From: Diphasiastrum complanatum
Lineage: Eukaryota; Streptophyta; Lycopodiopsida; Lycopodiales; Lycopodiaceae
Assembly (NCBI GenBank): GCA_029204225.1
Contig: CM055111.1
Span: 23,062,899-23,126,898, forward strand
Length of the DNA stretch: 64,000 nt
Direction: 5' to 3'
Shown: piece by piece, positions 22,801 through 34,295 of the stretch
Layout of the letters: each line of letters begins with the position of its first letter
How positions within the stretch are numbered: position 1 is the stretch's first letter
Notes under the pieces: generated by a model
What the model was told of the DNA's origin: nothing
Database searches by the model: none
The model's input: the letters and a program-made list of their open reading frames with translations, nothing else
Made by a program: the position numbers and the translations under genes

Positions 22801-25800
22801 ACAAGCCCAAACTTCGAAAGAAGCTAGGAACATTCTGAGCTTCAACACTCATAATGTCCCTCACTTTACAAATTGAGGGACGTCACTTGCAAGCTGCATC
22901 TGAAAAAGAAATTCTTTTCACTCAAAATGTCAAAAGGTGATTCTATTCATTATCAATTCAAGACTCTGTTAGAGCAAATGGCAAGAATATGTTCAGTGAT
23001 TGAAGACTCTAATGTGTTATGACCTTATTGTCTAGCTTGCCATCCTCTTATGAAAACTAAGTGATGATGATTTCAACACACTCAAAAATAACTTTGTCCA
23101 GAGTCATAACTATGCCGTTGCAGGAGGAGACTCGAAGGAATGGAGCATCCTCGTCCTCCATTGAAGACTCGCAGGCTCTATTTACCAAGAAAAGCTAAAA
23201 GAAGCAACAGTGAAAGAAGAAGGCATTTAAACAATTCAACAAGAATCAAAAGCAGTCATAGAAATCGAATTCGAACCAGAATTAGCAACCTGCTCAAAAC
23301 AAGAAAATGATGTTCTACAAATACTGCAAAGGGACAAACCATGAGATCCAGGACTGTCAAATACTCAAGTTTAACAACAACAACAAAAAATAGTTGGATC
23401 AACAAGCCAATGTAGCTATTGACTCGACGCAAAATGTTGAAGATGATGATGAGCAAAATGCCTTCATGGTGAACCATCACCATGTCAAACAACTTGTGGA
23501 GTGGTTCCTCGATTCTGGAAGGACACAACACATGACAAGCCATTCAACCTACAGCACCAAGAAGTTCGTTCACCTCGGAGACAACGGCTCACACATAATC
23601 CAAGGTAAAGGTACTGTTAGACTAAATTTTCAGCATGGGCAGTCAAAGCTCATACCAAAAGTTTTGTATGTGCCAAATCTGGCGACGAATTTATTGTCGA
23701 TCAGCGAATAACTGATTTAGGACATAAGGCAGAGTTCGAGTTTGATTCATGCAAGATTCTTGATAATTGTTAGAGAGTTCTTGCATTCGGAAAGAGGCAA
23801 GGATACCTCTATAGGCTTACGCATTGTTACTCTTTGACCGATCGTGCTTTAAGCAATTCAATTTTGATGAATAAAGAATTAATTTGGAATTATAGACTTG
23901 GACACCGCCATCATATATCTATTGCAAATATGTCTAAGCATTCTTCAGTTCTTGATTTTGATATCGAACTGTCGACCCTCCAATCTGCTAGAGTTGTATC
24001 ATCAGAAAGCAGTCTAGAAGGCCTTTTAAGTCGAATCAAAAGAAAAATTGGATCCCAAAGGACATAAAACATACAATGAACAGCTATATTGTTGAATACA
24101 GGATAAAGTTGCATTGCTACTAGCTTAACAACTAAGCTATGTATTAGAAATTCAGCCAACTCAAGTTTTGATGTAAGAAACCTTAAGCTAAAATGAGAGA
24201 CTAGGATGCACAACATCATTAATCTTACCTGAACCCTAAGAAGCCATAGATGTTCCCCATGGTAAAATTGCAAGACAAGCTTGCACAAAGGCATGTTCTT
24301 TTGTTTTTTGAGTTATTCTTCTTCCAATGGCATGTATCGACTGTATAATAATGTAACCTGTAAAGTTTTCACTAGTAGGGATGTGACTTTTCTTGAAGAT
24401 CAGTTTATTGATTTGAAGGGCAAGACCTAGATTCAGTCTATCGACTCTACCCCGAAAGCTAATGAGTATCGAAATTTTGTTTCGATTCCTTCAAGCAGTC
24501 AGACTATACAATCAGATTCAGAAGAAGACCAAGAAGATGCAACTCAGGAGCAGCCAACACAAAATTGAATTTCGCAGCTAGTAGCACCTCCCAGAAGACC
24601 GACGAGAGTTTGAACTTAGCCTATTCAATTCACTGATGAGTTTGCTCACTATCTTTCACAGAAGCCTACCACAGTCGAAGAAGCATTATCCTGGGCCGAT
24701 TCAAATCTCTGGCAGGAAGCTATGGACAAGAAGTACAACGGGCTGATCAAGAACAATACTTGGTATGTCTGATGTCACCAAGTTGTCTGCAGACAATGGA
24801 CATAAAGATTATCGATTGTAAATGGATCTTTAAGATCAAATATAAAGATGGCAACATTGACAGAAGGAAAGCTCGACTGGTGGCAAGGGGATTTTCTTGA
24901 ATTCCAACATCGACTACTTTAAAACATTCAACCGAGTGGTCAAGCACTCTTCTATTCGACTACTACTATCATATGCCGCTGCAGCCAATGTCAGGGACCC
25001 AACTCCCTTGGGTCCCAACCCTAAACTTGGGACTAGACGATGACTGGGCCTGTAGACTTGACTGGTGACTTGTGAACCTGCATGGTTGCCACATGTCATG
25101 ATCTAGGTGTGCACATGGCTTGCAGTCTCTCTCCTTGGAAGTATACAAGGGGAGAAGGGCTCATTTGCCATCCATTCTATCTACCTGGGAGGAGGTGGAT
25201 GGAGAGCGTGTGCACGGCCAGGATGTATGCTAGCTTGAGGTAGGAGAAGGCTGAGAGCCTAGGTGGTGGTATGGGATGCCGTCTAGGATGGAAGTCAGAT
25301 CCCACTTGATACGGTCACAAGCCAGGGCACGGAGGGTGGACCCGGATTAGGTCCTATGGTGGGGTGGAACGTGAATTGTTCGGTCTCTTGTGGTTAACTG
25401 ACACCTGGAGGTTTGTAGTAAGTAGTAGGTTGTAACATACGGTATTAGAGCCACTGCATACTGAAAGCAGGTGCGTTGGTCCGTAGTTTAATTCTTGCTT
25501 AATATGAAGCTTTTGACGGAATTCAATTCGGGAACGAATTGTGTTTTTTACACACATTTGAAGTTTCCTTCTTCTTGCTGTTTTTTGAGTTTTTGAAAAA
25601 ATATTAAAAAAAGCAGTAGGGGGCCCTCAGTGCGCTGCAACGGGGCACTGTCCTGGACTGGACAGGTGGTAGCGATCCACAAGATACAATTCCGCTCAGA
25701 TATAAGTAATGGACTGTTTCTGTGGGCCCTCCCCAGCGCTAAAAAAAGTAGTTGTTCGCTGTTTCTTCAGTGAGGGCCTCTTGCTTCAACGAAGAATGTA

Positions 25801-28800
25801 AATTTTTAAAAAAAATAGACCCTTCAATACACTGTCCAGGGGGCATCTTTTAAGACGCCAGGTAACTCTAGCATATCTAGTGTAGATCTTTGGTTCTATG
25901 AGAGAAACGAGTCTATGAAGAAAAACTATGTAACTCACAGTTTGTCGTTCTTGCATAACGGCTCACTCATAGAATTAAATGGAAATGTTGATGTTTCTAC
26001 TCCGTATATGTTGATTGTCACTTGTAGACTGGTCACTATAGTGATTAAATGTTTTTCAATTTCTTTTGTTGCAATAGGATCAACTGCTAGGCATCATGCA
26101 TCCACCTTAGGCCGGGGTGAGACAAAGCCAGAGGCTCTGGCACATCTACACCACATGTAGATATAGCTGGCCCCTCTACTTCTAGATCCCCACGGAGAGT
26201 TGTTACTGGTAGAGAGTATTATGTGCAATCATTTTGGGGTGACAAGAAGCATAGGGCAGATGCGGCTATTAGAAGACTCTTCTACCGTGGTGACCTCCCC
26301 TTCCATCTAGTGAAGACTCTTGCTTGGGGGGATATGATGGAGAGCGTTGCTGCGATAGGGGCCTCATACTGCTGTGGATCTGTCACCTAGTATGGAGTCC
26401 ATACGCACCACACATTTGATGAGGGAGGTTCAAGATGTTACCAAAGAATTGGAGCCCGTTCGTGAATCGTGGAAACAACTCGGATGCACCAAGATGCAAC
26501 AACTCATGAATGATGGTTGGAGTGACACAAAGAGGTGACATATCATTAATATTCTAGTGTCTTCCTGTGTGGGCACCATGTTCTTGAGAGCCATTGACAC
26601 ATCGGCACCTGGCACCATTGCTTTAGGTGAGTAAAGAGTTCATGACACTTGCTGGATTTTAGTGTTCATTGCTCATTGGTAATTAGAATTTTAATCATTT
26701 TAGTTTTTGATGCTCGTGAGTCATTGCTCAATTAAAATCTGAATCTCTGATGCTAGTCTCAATGCTCGTTGCAATTTGTTTAATGTTACAGGTGATGACA
26801 TCTACTCACACATCGCGTAAGCGATCGAGGACCTCAAAATGTTGTGCAAGTCATTACTGACAATTCAACAAATTGCAAACCCCCATGGGAGATTTGGTGA
26901 TGGAGAATTATCCGACTATCTTTTGGACTATTGATTGGTCACGACTCATAGATGAGTCAAGACTCTTGATTTTGCTCAATTTAAAGCATAAGCAGCTCCT
27001 TGGAACTAGTAAGTTGTAACTAGAGCCCAATTTGTCTTTGCTTTTCGTCACGACTCATACATGTCTTGCTTTTGTACAACTCTTCCTTGGGTGAAAGACA
27101 TCCTTGATATTGCACGGTTCTTGGAGAGATTTGTCACCAAGAAACCAAAGGTCCTCGCAATCTATAGAGGGTTCAAGAATTTGGAGATCCTTAGACCAGC
27201 TCCCATAAGGTCTGAACTTTGAATTTTGATTCTTGATGATAGATGTCTCATTCTCAATGCTAGATTCTGAAATATGGGTTTGGATTTTAAGGTTTAAACT
27301 TTAGATGGATCTCGATTCTTGGCACTTGTTTTGACGTTTGAACTTTGATGCATTGATGATTGTTCAAAATTTGTGACATTTATATTGTGCAATGTGTTTA
27401 GGTTTGCATTCATATTTATAATCTTGGAGTGGCTCCTAAAGGTACAATACACCCTCAGACGGACGGTTGTTTCTACCCTATGGGTACAGCAGAGCGGATC
27501 GACTGAGTCTCAATCCAGGAGATTTGAGAACATCGTTTTGTCATCGAACTTTTGGAACGAGACAAGATCGATTGTTGTTGAGTTGCTGCCACTCCACATC
27601 GTTCTACGACTCACAGATAGAGAGGGGTCCACCATGGGCCTTCTCTACAAGTTATGGATAGGTTGGGTGAGCAGCTCGATTGGTGCACTGAGTTGAGTTT
27701 TGCTAGGTATATACTATAACCCCTTGGCCCTTCTAGATTCTAATGTCTTTCATTTCCATTTTACAAATCTAGAGACTATTCTCAAGTTTGAAGTTAGAAC
27801 CTTCTCAATCTGAATCAATGACATTCATTTTTTAATTTGTAGGGTTCAAGAGGTAAAGGCCAAGTGGGAGAGCAGATGGAACTGGTTTCATAGACCTTTA
27901 CATGCAGTTGCCCATGTGTTGCATCCTTTATGGAAGGTCCAGAGCGGTTCCATGACCATGAGCTTGAGGATGGTTGGTTTGAATACCTCCAGAGGGTTGT
28001 ACCAGCGTTGCAGAGCAACAAGCTAGCAACAATGAGCTCATGATTTTTTGGAGAGACCACCTCACACATCAAAGGGCCCTGACAAAAAGGAGTCGACCAC
28101 CTAAGGCCAATTTCTTGGTGGGACAAGTATGGAGCTTGCACCCCTAGGCTACAAATCATTGCATTGAGAGTCCTCTCACAAGACTGCACCGCAGTAGCTT
28201 GTGAGAGGAACTGCAGCATCTACTCCCTCATACACACCAAGAAGAGAAACAGGCTCTCCACAGAGCAAAGGCTAGTGTTTGTGCATTCAAACCTAACACC
28301 TTCTAGATAATATGAGGGAGGCCAAAGAATCCATGCAAGTAATTACTTAACTTTGTATTTGAGGCTTGAACTTGAAGTTGAGTGCTTAGTGTCAAAGCTT
28401 ATCACTTGAATCTTGGTACTTACTGCTTGAAGTCTTGAAAATTGAAAGTTAACTAGTTTGAACTTTGATAATTCATGAACAATTTGTAATTTGTGAATTT
28501 GTGTCATATGTGACACAAATGAATGACTAGTCGTGGATATGTGAATTGTTTAAACTTTAGGTAAACCCTGATGAGATTGACATCGCCAAGGTCCCTGATT
28601 TGCGACCAGGTGTGGAGGAGGATATATATGGCCTCTTGCATCGCGAGTCTATTGCACGATCGGGTAGGCTTGACTCTCGAGGCTTGAGCCTTGCTTGGTA
28701 GTTGAAATTTGATTACTTGAGTCTTGTATTTCAATTAACTTTCAAGATTGTAGCATGTACTATCTAGATTCTACTATCTAGGTCACCTCATAGGTCTTGA

Positions 28801-31800
28801 GTCTTCAAAGTTCAATTTTGGGCAATCATCAATGGGTACTTTCTAATAGCTACAAATCTCTATGTGCAGGACCTGTGACTCGAAGTGCATCACGAAGGAC
28901 TCAGGCTGCCGCCGCTCGGTAGCAGCATTCAGAGGGCAGCTTCAGTAGCTCTACCAAGGAGACTAAGAGCGAGTATCAAAGCCAGGGGTCGTCTTCTGAT
29001 GATGTCTTAGAGGCTGGGGATGATGATCATAATGATGATGAGGAGGAGGAGGAGGACCATGTGTAGGAGGCTCATGCTGCGAGACCACCCCCCACTAGAT
29101 TTATATTATAACCTAGATTCTACTAGTACATTATTATGACATACAGAGTCATGACTCTAGATTCAATTTTTTTGCCATTAACTGTTCATTGATCAACTCA
29201 ATTTGCTATCATCGATATTATTTGTGACATGTGTATAGCTTGATACCAGCTATTTGATTTTTACTATATAGTTCATAACTTCATTGTACGCTCGAATGCT
29301 ATTTGATTTTGCTTTTCAATGTAAGTTGTAAGGTGTAACTTTTAAATTTCGATTCAAAGTTCAAATGTTTATCCAATGTCCTAAGCTTAGTTGCCCGTTC
29401 CGGAACGGAACTCGAGAACGCATTCCGTTCCGGAACGGGCCCTTGAAAATAAAAATAAAAAAATACGTTTTTTTACAAAGGATTTTTATCCGTTAATTAT
29501 CACTTCCGGATATTGAGGATGGCAAATTGGTAAGATGGCGGAGTTTACAACAATTCAAGAAGGGTGGAATAGTGTAGCTGAAGAACACACGATTCTAGAT
29601 GTCTCTATCTTATAGAGAATGGTAAATTGCAAATGCAAGATCCTATTGTAAATCATGCAAATAGAGATCAATTTGTTAACAAGTATCAAGTTTCAGGACT
29701 GTAAATACTTGTCCAGATAGGACACGTGTGTTTTGAGATACAAGAACTCCAGCTGCAACCGCGCCTTCTTCCACAACCACCCCATCTAGAAGAGTTGCTC
29801 CCATCCCCACAAACGACTGGTCTTATATATGTTTACAATGCAACGAGCGTCTAAACGAGGGGGCACTAAATCGTTCCGACCCAGTACGTTCCAGAACAGA
29901 CGGAACGGTCGGAACGGAATGTTCCGACCCATTTTGGTTGGAACGGGCTTCTAAGGTCCTAAGCCTACTAGTAACTGCTCAATGCTCACTACTTACAACT
30001 TAGTAATTACTACCTACAATGCAGTTACTAGTATGCACAGACTGCTGATAACTGATTGTGATCATTGATGGGAGACTGGAGTATCATGATTCTAATTTTA
30101 ATTTTCTATGAACAGTGAACACTAATTTAGTTTCACCGTTCCGGCTTCAGATTTTTAGCAACGAACTTTCAAACGCAAGTATTTAGTAGCGATCTAGTAT
30201 TATAAGATTTTAGAAACATTTGATATTACTTGACAAATTTTCTAGCATTACATCAAAAAAGTTGCAACAAAAAAAAAAATTTGCCGATTCTTTCGGGATG
30301 CCGATTCTTACGATTCTGAAAAGGTCGATTCTGAACAGGGTGGAAACACTACATTCAATCAATAAAGGCTATAAATGGGGCCCACAAATAGGGCGCTTAT
30401 CTGCAGCCCTGATATTTTCCCTGCTAAAGGGCCATAAGGACTATAAAAAGGCATGGCATCTCATTATCAATGGTTGATTGCTCAGAGACGAGCTCTTAGA
30501 CTAGCATAACTCAGATAAGCCAAGTTTAGGCTAGATTCAGCTCAACTTTGGCAGCATAATTGCCAGATCATTTTGTTATTGCTTTACGTTCACAAATATG
30601 CAGCACAACATTTGCTTTTCAGCGTGCAATGCACTTCTATGATCACTACAAACCTGGAAATGTCACATCACTGAAACAGTCTCTTATTTATTTGTTTTCG
30701 GCAGATGTGAATATATTTGAGCAACTTTTCTTTATTACAAAGTAGACTGTCAATCTCATTACTCAGCTAAGATCACAAAAGCAAAGGATATAAATAACAA
30801 GCTCATGAATAACCAGTTAGCCAATCACTTACTTCACTTTCTGTGACTTTTACAACCCTCGCGGTAACAAAACCCACAAGTTCGTCACCTTGACAATCAG
30901 ACCGACTTGTATCAATTGCAGCCCAAGATAGGATCCCTCGACCATGTACAACATTTAAGAAGAAATCCATTTCATACCTGCAAAAATTTTAGATTCAGTG
31001 TCAATGTTCCCCTAAATGTGAGATGGGCTTAAAGAAGTCAGTGCATTTATGTATGAAATGTCCTTCGCTCAAATTGAATAAATATTCCAGTCTTGAGCTT
31101 TAAAAACGAAATCCAACCAATAATTCACACTGAAACAGCCTCATGTCATTACTTACTTGATTGGAAATAAGGCTTCATGAATTTCACGCAACACTTCCAA
31201 ATCAGAGGGTCGAATAGGCCTATAAACAATGGCTGGAGGCTGGCTGATAGTAGAAAGCCCTGGAGCCACTATAGAAGGAATCAGCCCTATCTCTTCAAAG
31301 TTGTCCATAAGTCCTGTGGAAGAAGCTGGATGGACTCCACCTCCATGAAATCCATGGTGACTGACATTCTTTTGTACGAGCTGTTGTTGTATCTGATAGA
31401 TTTGGTGATGCTGCTTGTGTTGTTGCCCAAGCCCCTGTCTCTTCAATTATCACCAAAAAAATCTATGTTTATTATAATAAGCAAGAAACAGATAAGTCTT
31501 GCTAAACACAATATTTTGCATGACAATTTACTAAAAGACTTCCCTTCTTTTCCCTCATCTGTTAAGTTGCTACATCCAAAATAAAGCCCCTACCCATGTG
31601 TCCTTCACTTGGGAAAGCCTGAATCGCCTCTTGACTTCTTTGGTTGGAATATTCTGTGCGCTGAGACTAAATTTGTCAATGTTTCTAAGAGCTAAAGATA
31701 ATTTTCAGGTAAGCAAAGTTTCATTGTTTCCAGAGTCCAATCCTCAACTGATTAGCTTGACCACTTTCAAAAATTTGACCCGACTTTTAAGCTTGAAAAT

Positions 31801-32834
31801 GTGCAACTTTAGGAATGAACTTTAAAGGGAACCTAGGCAAGAAGAAACTCCAAGCAAATAATGCAGTTCGCCGGGTCGGCAACTTTTAAGGCCTTATAGT
31901 TTTGGGAGCGGGATATTGAATCTCCGTGTTTTAACTTTTCAGTAAAAGAAGTGAAATCAATCAATAAAGATTGCAAGCCTTGAATGTCTTACGACCACAT
32001 GACGAATTTTGTAGTCCAGAACACATATAGAATGATCCTTCATGTCTACTCCCCGTTAATCACTATGTTGATTGTGTTGTAATTTTTATTTAACTAACAC
32101 AGGCTTTGGTTTGCGTATCCGCCCACATGTGGGCAGGGAATCAAATATGGGTGGCGGGCAAGTCCAACTCAAGCAAGTTAAATTACCACACCGCTCATGG
32201 GCCAATATAATTGGATTGGAATTAAACAGAAAGGGCTCATTCAGGAATTAGAATGAATTCTTGTACTCTGGCATGAGGCAGGCAATGTTCTGGATGGCAG
32301 CTGGCTCGTGACCTTAGGCTAGTAAGATTTGGATCACCATTACAAAATACGACACACCCTACGAAGCTGCCTGAGGCAAATTCCTTGAACTTAATCCAAA
32401 GGTTAAAAGCATAAACTTTCACGACAAAAAAACCTTCTTAAGTGCATTGCTGTTTGATTCAGAATACTACAGACAATTCATATTAGGATCATCTGAAAAA
32501 CCCATCATCTTATTCTTAAGCAATTTTATGGCTTTTACATTCAGCATCTTCAGAAAAGATGTCAAGGTAATATCAAGCTTGGATAGGGCAGACATGAATC
32601 CACAAACGGAACATAAAATTCAATGCAAGAAACAAAATTTACTGTAGCGCCGTGAAGATTTTTGCTCTTAACCTCTTCAGATCCCAAGGCGGGGCAAAAT
32701 AAATAAATAATCTGACGCTGTTATCTCTAAGTGACCCTCGTAATCTACATGAATAAACACCTTCAGAACAAAACATAGCGCAAAACCCATGGTCTCACCT
32801 GGTGAGAGACATCCATTCCCCTGCTTCCATTCAT
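19871..32834 (-). CDS. NAA60/MCC1-like GNAT N-acetyltransferase, five coding exons
   Basis: Coding exons on the minus strand: 32834-32799, 31434-31157, 30977-30833, 20443-20344 and 20202-19871. All introns are GT-AG, phases agree at every joint, and the product is 296 residues. The family (human NAA60, Arabidopsis MCC1) transfers acetyl groups from acetyl-CoA to protein N termini or histones; MCC1 affects meiotic crossovers. Seen here: YRPIRPSDLEVLREIHEALF (83-102), ILSWAA (120-125), ELVGFVTARV (137-146), TLGVVKSYRHHGIA (174-187) with the acetyl-CoA-binding RxxGxA, YLHVISYNRSAILFYKK (208-224), and FYYINGHHYDAYLYIYYVNG (236-255). Residues 1-80 are an unusual Gln/His-rich extension. The start and first exon are inferred from an in-frame ATG and a good donor. 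The C terminus after residue 260 is uncertain. No frame breaks were found, so it is probably functional. Confidence 0.85.
21428..21660 (+). pseudogene. Gypsy reverse transcriptase fragment
   Basis: It reads WVDDLMDQLIGARYFTNIDI, then KSSYHMFLI, the conserved start of the Gypsy RT palm (iDDLLDqL.GA.yFSkiDlksGYhqi). A frameshift follows; the next frame has HYNYLVLPFVLTIPRANN, a decayed form of the FGLTNAPATF region. The rest of the element is not present nearby. It sits inside the large intron of the acetyltransferase gene. Confidence 0.8.
21661..22319. other. No recognised gene
   Basis: Two short plus-strand frames (about 21883-22080 and 21971-22219) overlap in different frames and show no family motif. 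Likely decayed transposon sequence. Confidence 0.3.
22330..22480 (+). repeat. TCGA-rich cluster ahead of Copia gag
   Basis: TCGA occurs about eleven times in 150 bp (GTCGAA, GTCGAC, ATCGAT and similar). It lies just upstream of the gag frame starting near 22561, in the place of an LTR end or leader. Confidence 0.5.
22561..24988 (+). pseudogene. Decayed Copia element: gag, protease, start of RT
   Basis: Gag starts at an ATG (22561) with KLNGTNYHMWKFKMKVVLMA. Frameshifts follow. A zinc knuckle remnant near 23310 (YKYCKGTNHEIQDC) has lost its first Cys. The protease remnant is WFLDSGRTQHM near 23501, with the DSG core kept. A pre-integrase scrap is ELIWNYRLGHRHHISIANMS near 23878. Most of the integrase is missing; 23980-24300 does not match it. 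The linker (VTFLEDQFIDLKG) and the RT start (ALSWADSNLWQEAMDKKYNG; KARLVARGF) follow, up to about 24988, where an LTR begins. It lies in the acetyltransferase intron, antisense to the gene. Confidence 0.8.
24989..25437 (+). mobile_element. LTR with adjacent PBS, inserted in Copia RT
   Basis: It starts TGTCAGGGACCCAACTCCC, with the inverted pair GGGACCCA/TGGGTCCC at its edge, and ends GTTGTAACA: TG...CA, 449 bp. It interrupts the Copia RT reading. A PBS-like string follows at 25440. No second LTR or coding domain is found, so it is a 5' remnant of another element, or a non-coding one. The sequence 25453-26184 after it has no gene. Confidence 0.6.
25440..25452 (+). promoter_or_regulatory. Primer binding site of the inserted LTR
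   Basis: CGGTATTAGAGCC, two mismatches from the common TGGTATCAGAGCC Copia PBS, lies two bases after the LTR end. Confidence 0.6.
26185..29065 (+). pseudogene. Decayed hAT transposase with introns
   Basis: Successive plus-strand segments match a plant hAT transposase of the DUF659 kind. They are AAIRRLFYRGDLPFHLV and MMESVAAIGASY (26263-26373), GCTKMQQLMNDGWSDTKR (about 26482-26535) with a TGA after it, VSSCVGTMFLRAIDTSAPGT, VKDILDIARFLERFVTKKPK (about 27092), RRFENIVLSSNFWNETRSIV (about 27520), and the C-terminal dimerisation block LQIIALRVLSQDCTAVACER with the NRLSTEQRLVFVH end (about 28145-28290). A charged acidic tail ends near 29065. Candidate introns separate some segments (GGTGAGT after 26622). 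Stops and frameshifts show it is dead. It is antisense within the host intron. Confidence 0.8.
29386..29955. mobile_element. Non-autonomous hAT-like element with 8-bp TSD
   Basis: The 570-bp segment is flanked by a perfect 8-bp direct repeat GTCCTAAG (29378-29385 and 29956-29963). Its ends are inverted repeats: CTTAGTTGCCCGTTCC at the left and CTTAGAAGCCCGTTCC on the opposite strand at the right (14 of 16 identical). GTTCCGGAACGG-type motifs cluster near both ends, as subterminal repeats of hAT elements do. It has no transposase frame. An 8-bp target duplication is the hAT hallmark. Confidence 0.8.
29964..30832. other. Intron remainder without a gene
   Basis: AT-rich sequence up to the donor at 30832. 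A few short frames without motifs. Nothing supportable. Confidence 0.4.
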
Positions 32835-32996
32835 GCAATCGCTATCCGTGATGATGCTGATCTCGTCGCCAATTGTCGGAGCAACATGGAAAGGCCGCGC
32901 AACTCTTCCATTCACCTGCTCCCTCGCGCTCTCGCCTTGCTTCCTTTCTCTGGCTAGGCTTCGTCCACTTCTATGTTCCTGCCATCGCCACCTCCT

Positions 32997-33032
32997 CTAT
33001 TTGGATCGGTCTCTCTCTTTCCGGGAGGCCAT
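32997..33032 (-). other. Possible upstream ORF in the 5' leader
   Basis: On the minus strand an ATG at 33032, preceded by a GA-rich run, opens an 11-codon frame (MASRKERDRSK) ending before the main start at 32834. GA-rich leaders are common in plant mRNAs. The transcription start is not known, so whether this is in the mRNA is inference. Confidence 0.3.
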
Positions 33033-34295
33033 CTCTCTCTCTCTTCTCTCTCATATATGTATGTGCAGCCAGAATAAAGGGCAAAGGATAGTACACTACC
33101 AATACATCAAAAGGTTGGGCCCTGGCGCAAAAGAGGTTGCTTCCTACTTCCTACTTCATGACTAGAGGACTTTGTTGCTCCAAAATGAGCTATTCAGGCA
33201 TCCATATCCCTTTCTCTTTGTAGAGTGGCCATGTGAGTTCTGGCACTCTTGCATATGCAATATTTTTTGTGAGTGATGGATACTCAATGTAAATGTATTG
33301 TATGTGAAGCCACGATAAGGGTGAAAAATGCATGTGTATGGTAACAACTGTGTAATGACTTTCTTATATAGCTAAAAATTATGAGTCCAAACATTTTGCG
33401 AGTAAATAGAGTGCAAGGTTTAATCAATATCATTAATTATCAAGACCAAGGATTATGGGCAATTTGATGCACCAGCTAGATAGAGTTACAGAGATGCAAG
33501 TCGAGTCCATTAACATCGAAAAGATCAAGAGGCTATCTACCATGACCACCACCCAGGCTATGGCATCCACTTCACCATTCCCATTTTAACTACCATTGTT
33601 TGTGTGTCTCGATCAAATTTCTACAAATAATGTTGAATAGCCACTCCAAAATATAGACAGAGCTTATGGTGTTTTGCAAAATAATTTTCATAAAACTACA
33701 TTCGTTAGATAAGATTCCACATGCTCCAAATTTTTTATCATTGCTTTTGAAAATGGTAGCACAAAATAGACCATATACATTAAGCATAAAAACATGGTAA
33801 CAAAAAGTAAACGAGGTACTCCGTACGTTTAAGCATAAAAATATGGTAGCAAAAAGTAAACCAGGTAATCCGTAGCATACCAAATCCATGACAATGGTCT
33901 TCAAAAAAAAATCCGCAGGGAAGCACATCAAATGCTCAAGTACATTGCATCTGTAGTCTATTCATCCTCACAGTCATCATCCACATAAATACAAGCACAA
34001 GCACTCTTTTTACTTGAAGACCTTTTCACAACATCCTCGCTTCTCATTGCTTTTGCCAATGACTCTGCATAGGATGGCAAGTGACTGGATTATGCAAGCA
34101 TGGATAAAGAGAAGCACATTCAAGTGAATAAAGAAGTTATCTAACTTATGCTTATCATTTTTGGAAGTCATCAAAATCCCACTCGCAAGATCCTCATCAG
34201 TGTCAACTAGCATTGCTTGCATAGGGGCAAATGATGATTCCATAGTACATACTTTTTCAATCGAATAAAAAAGTCAACATAATTTGTTCTCATAA
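33033..34295. other. Upstream region of the acetyltransferase gene; 49-bp tandem repeat
   Basis: On the minus strand this is the upstream side of the host gene. A GA-rich run (33031-33054 as CT on the plus strand) with CATATATG beside it could be its leader or core promoter, but no canonical TATA box was seen. At 33780-33877 a 49-bp unit is repeated twice (TTAAGCATAAAAACATGGTA at 33780, TTAAGCATAAAAATATGGTA at 33829). No other gene was found. Confidence 0.5.

Larger units (their letters stand above)
20444..30832 (-). other. Giant third intron (10.4 kb) of the acetyltransferase gene
   Basis: Donor GTAAGTGATT starts at 30832 and the acceptor CAATTAG ends at 20444; both joints are phase 0. The other introns are 1364, 179 and 141 bp. 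Nearly every recognisable sequence inside is transposon-derived and lies on the plus strand, antisense to the gene. Confidence 0.85.

Noticed and set aside
32833-33165. A 110-codon plus-strand frame opposite the first acetyltransferase exon
   Set aside because: Its Ser/Leu/Arg-rich composition comes from the CT-rich strand of a GA-rich leader; no family motif; the minus-strand gene explains the region.
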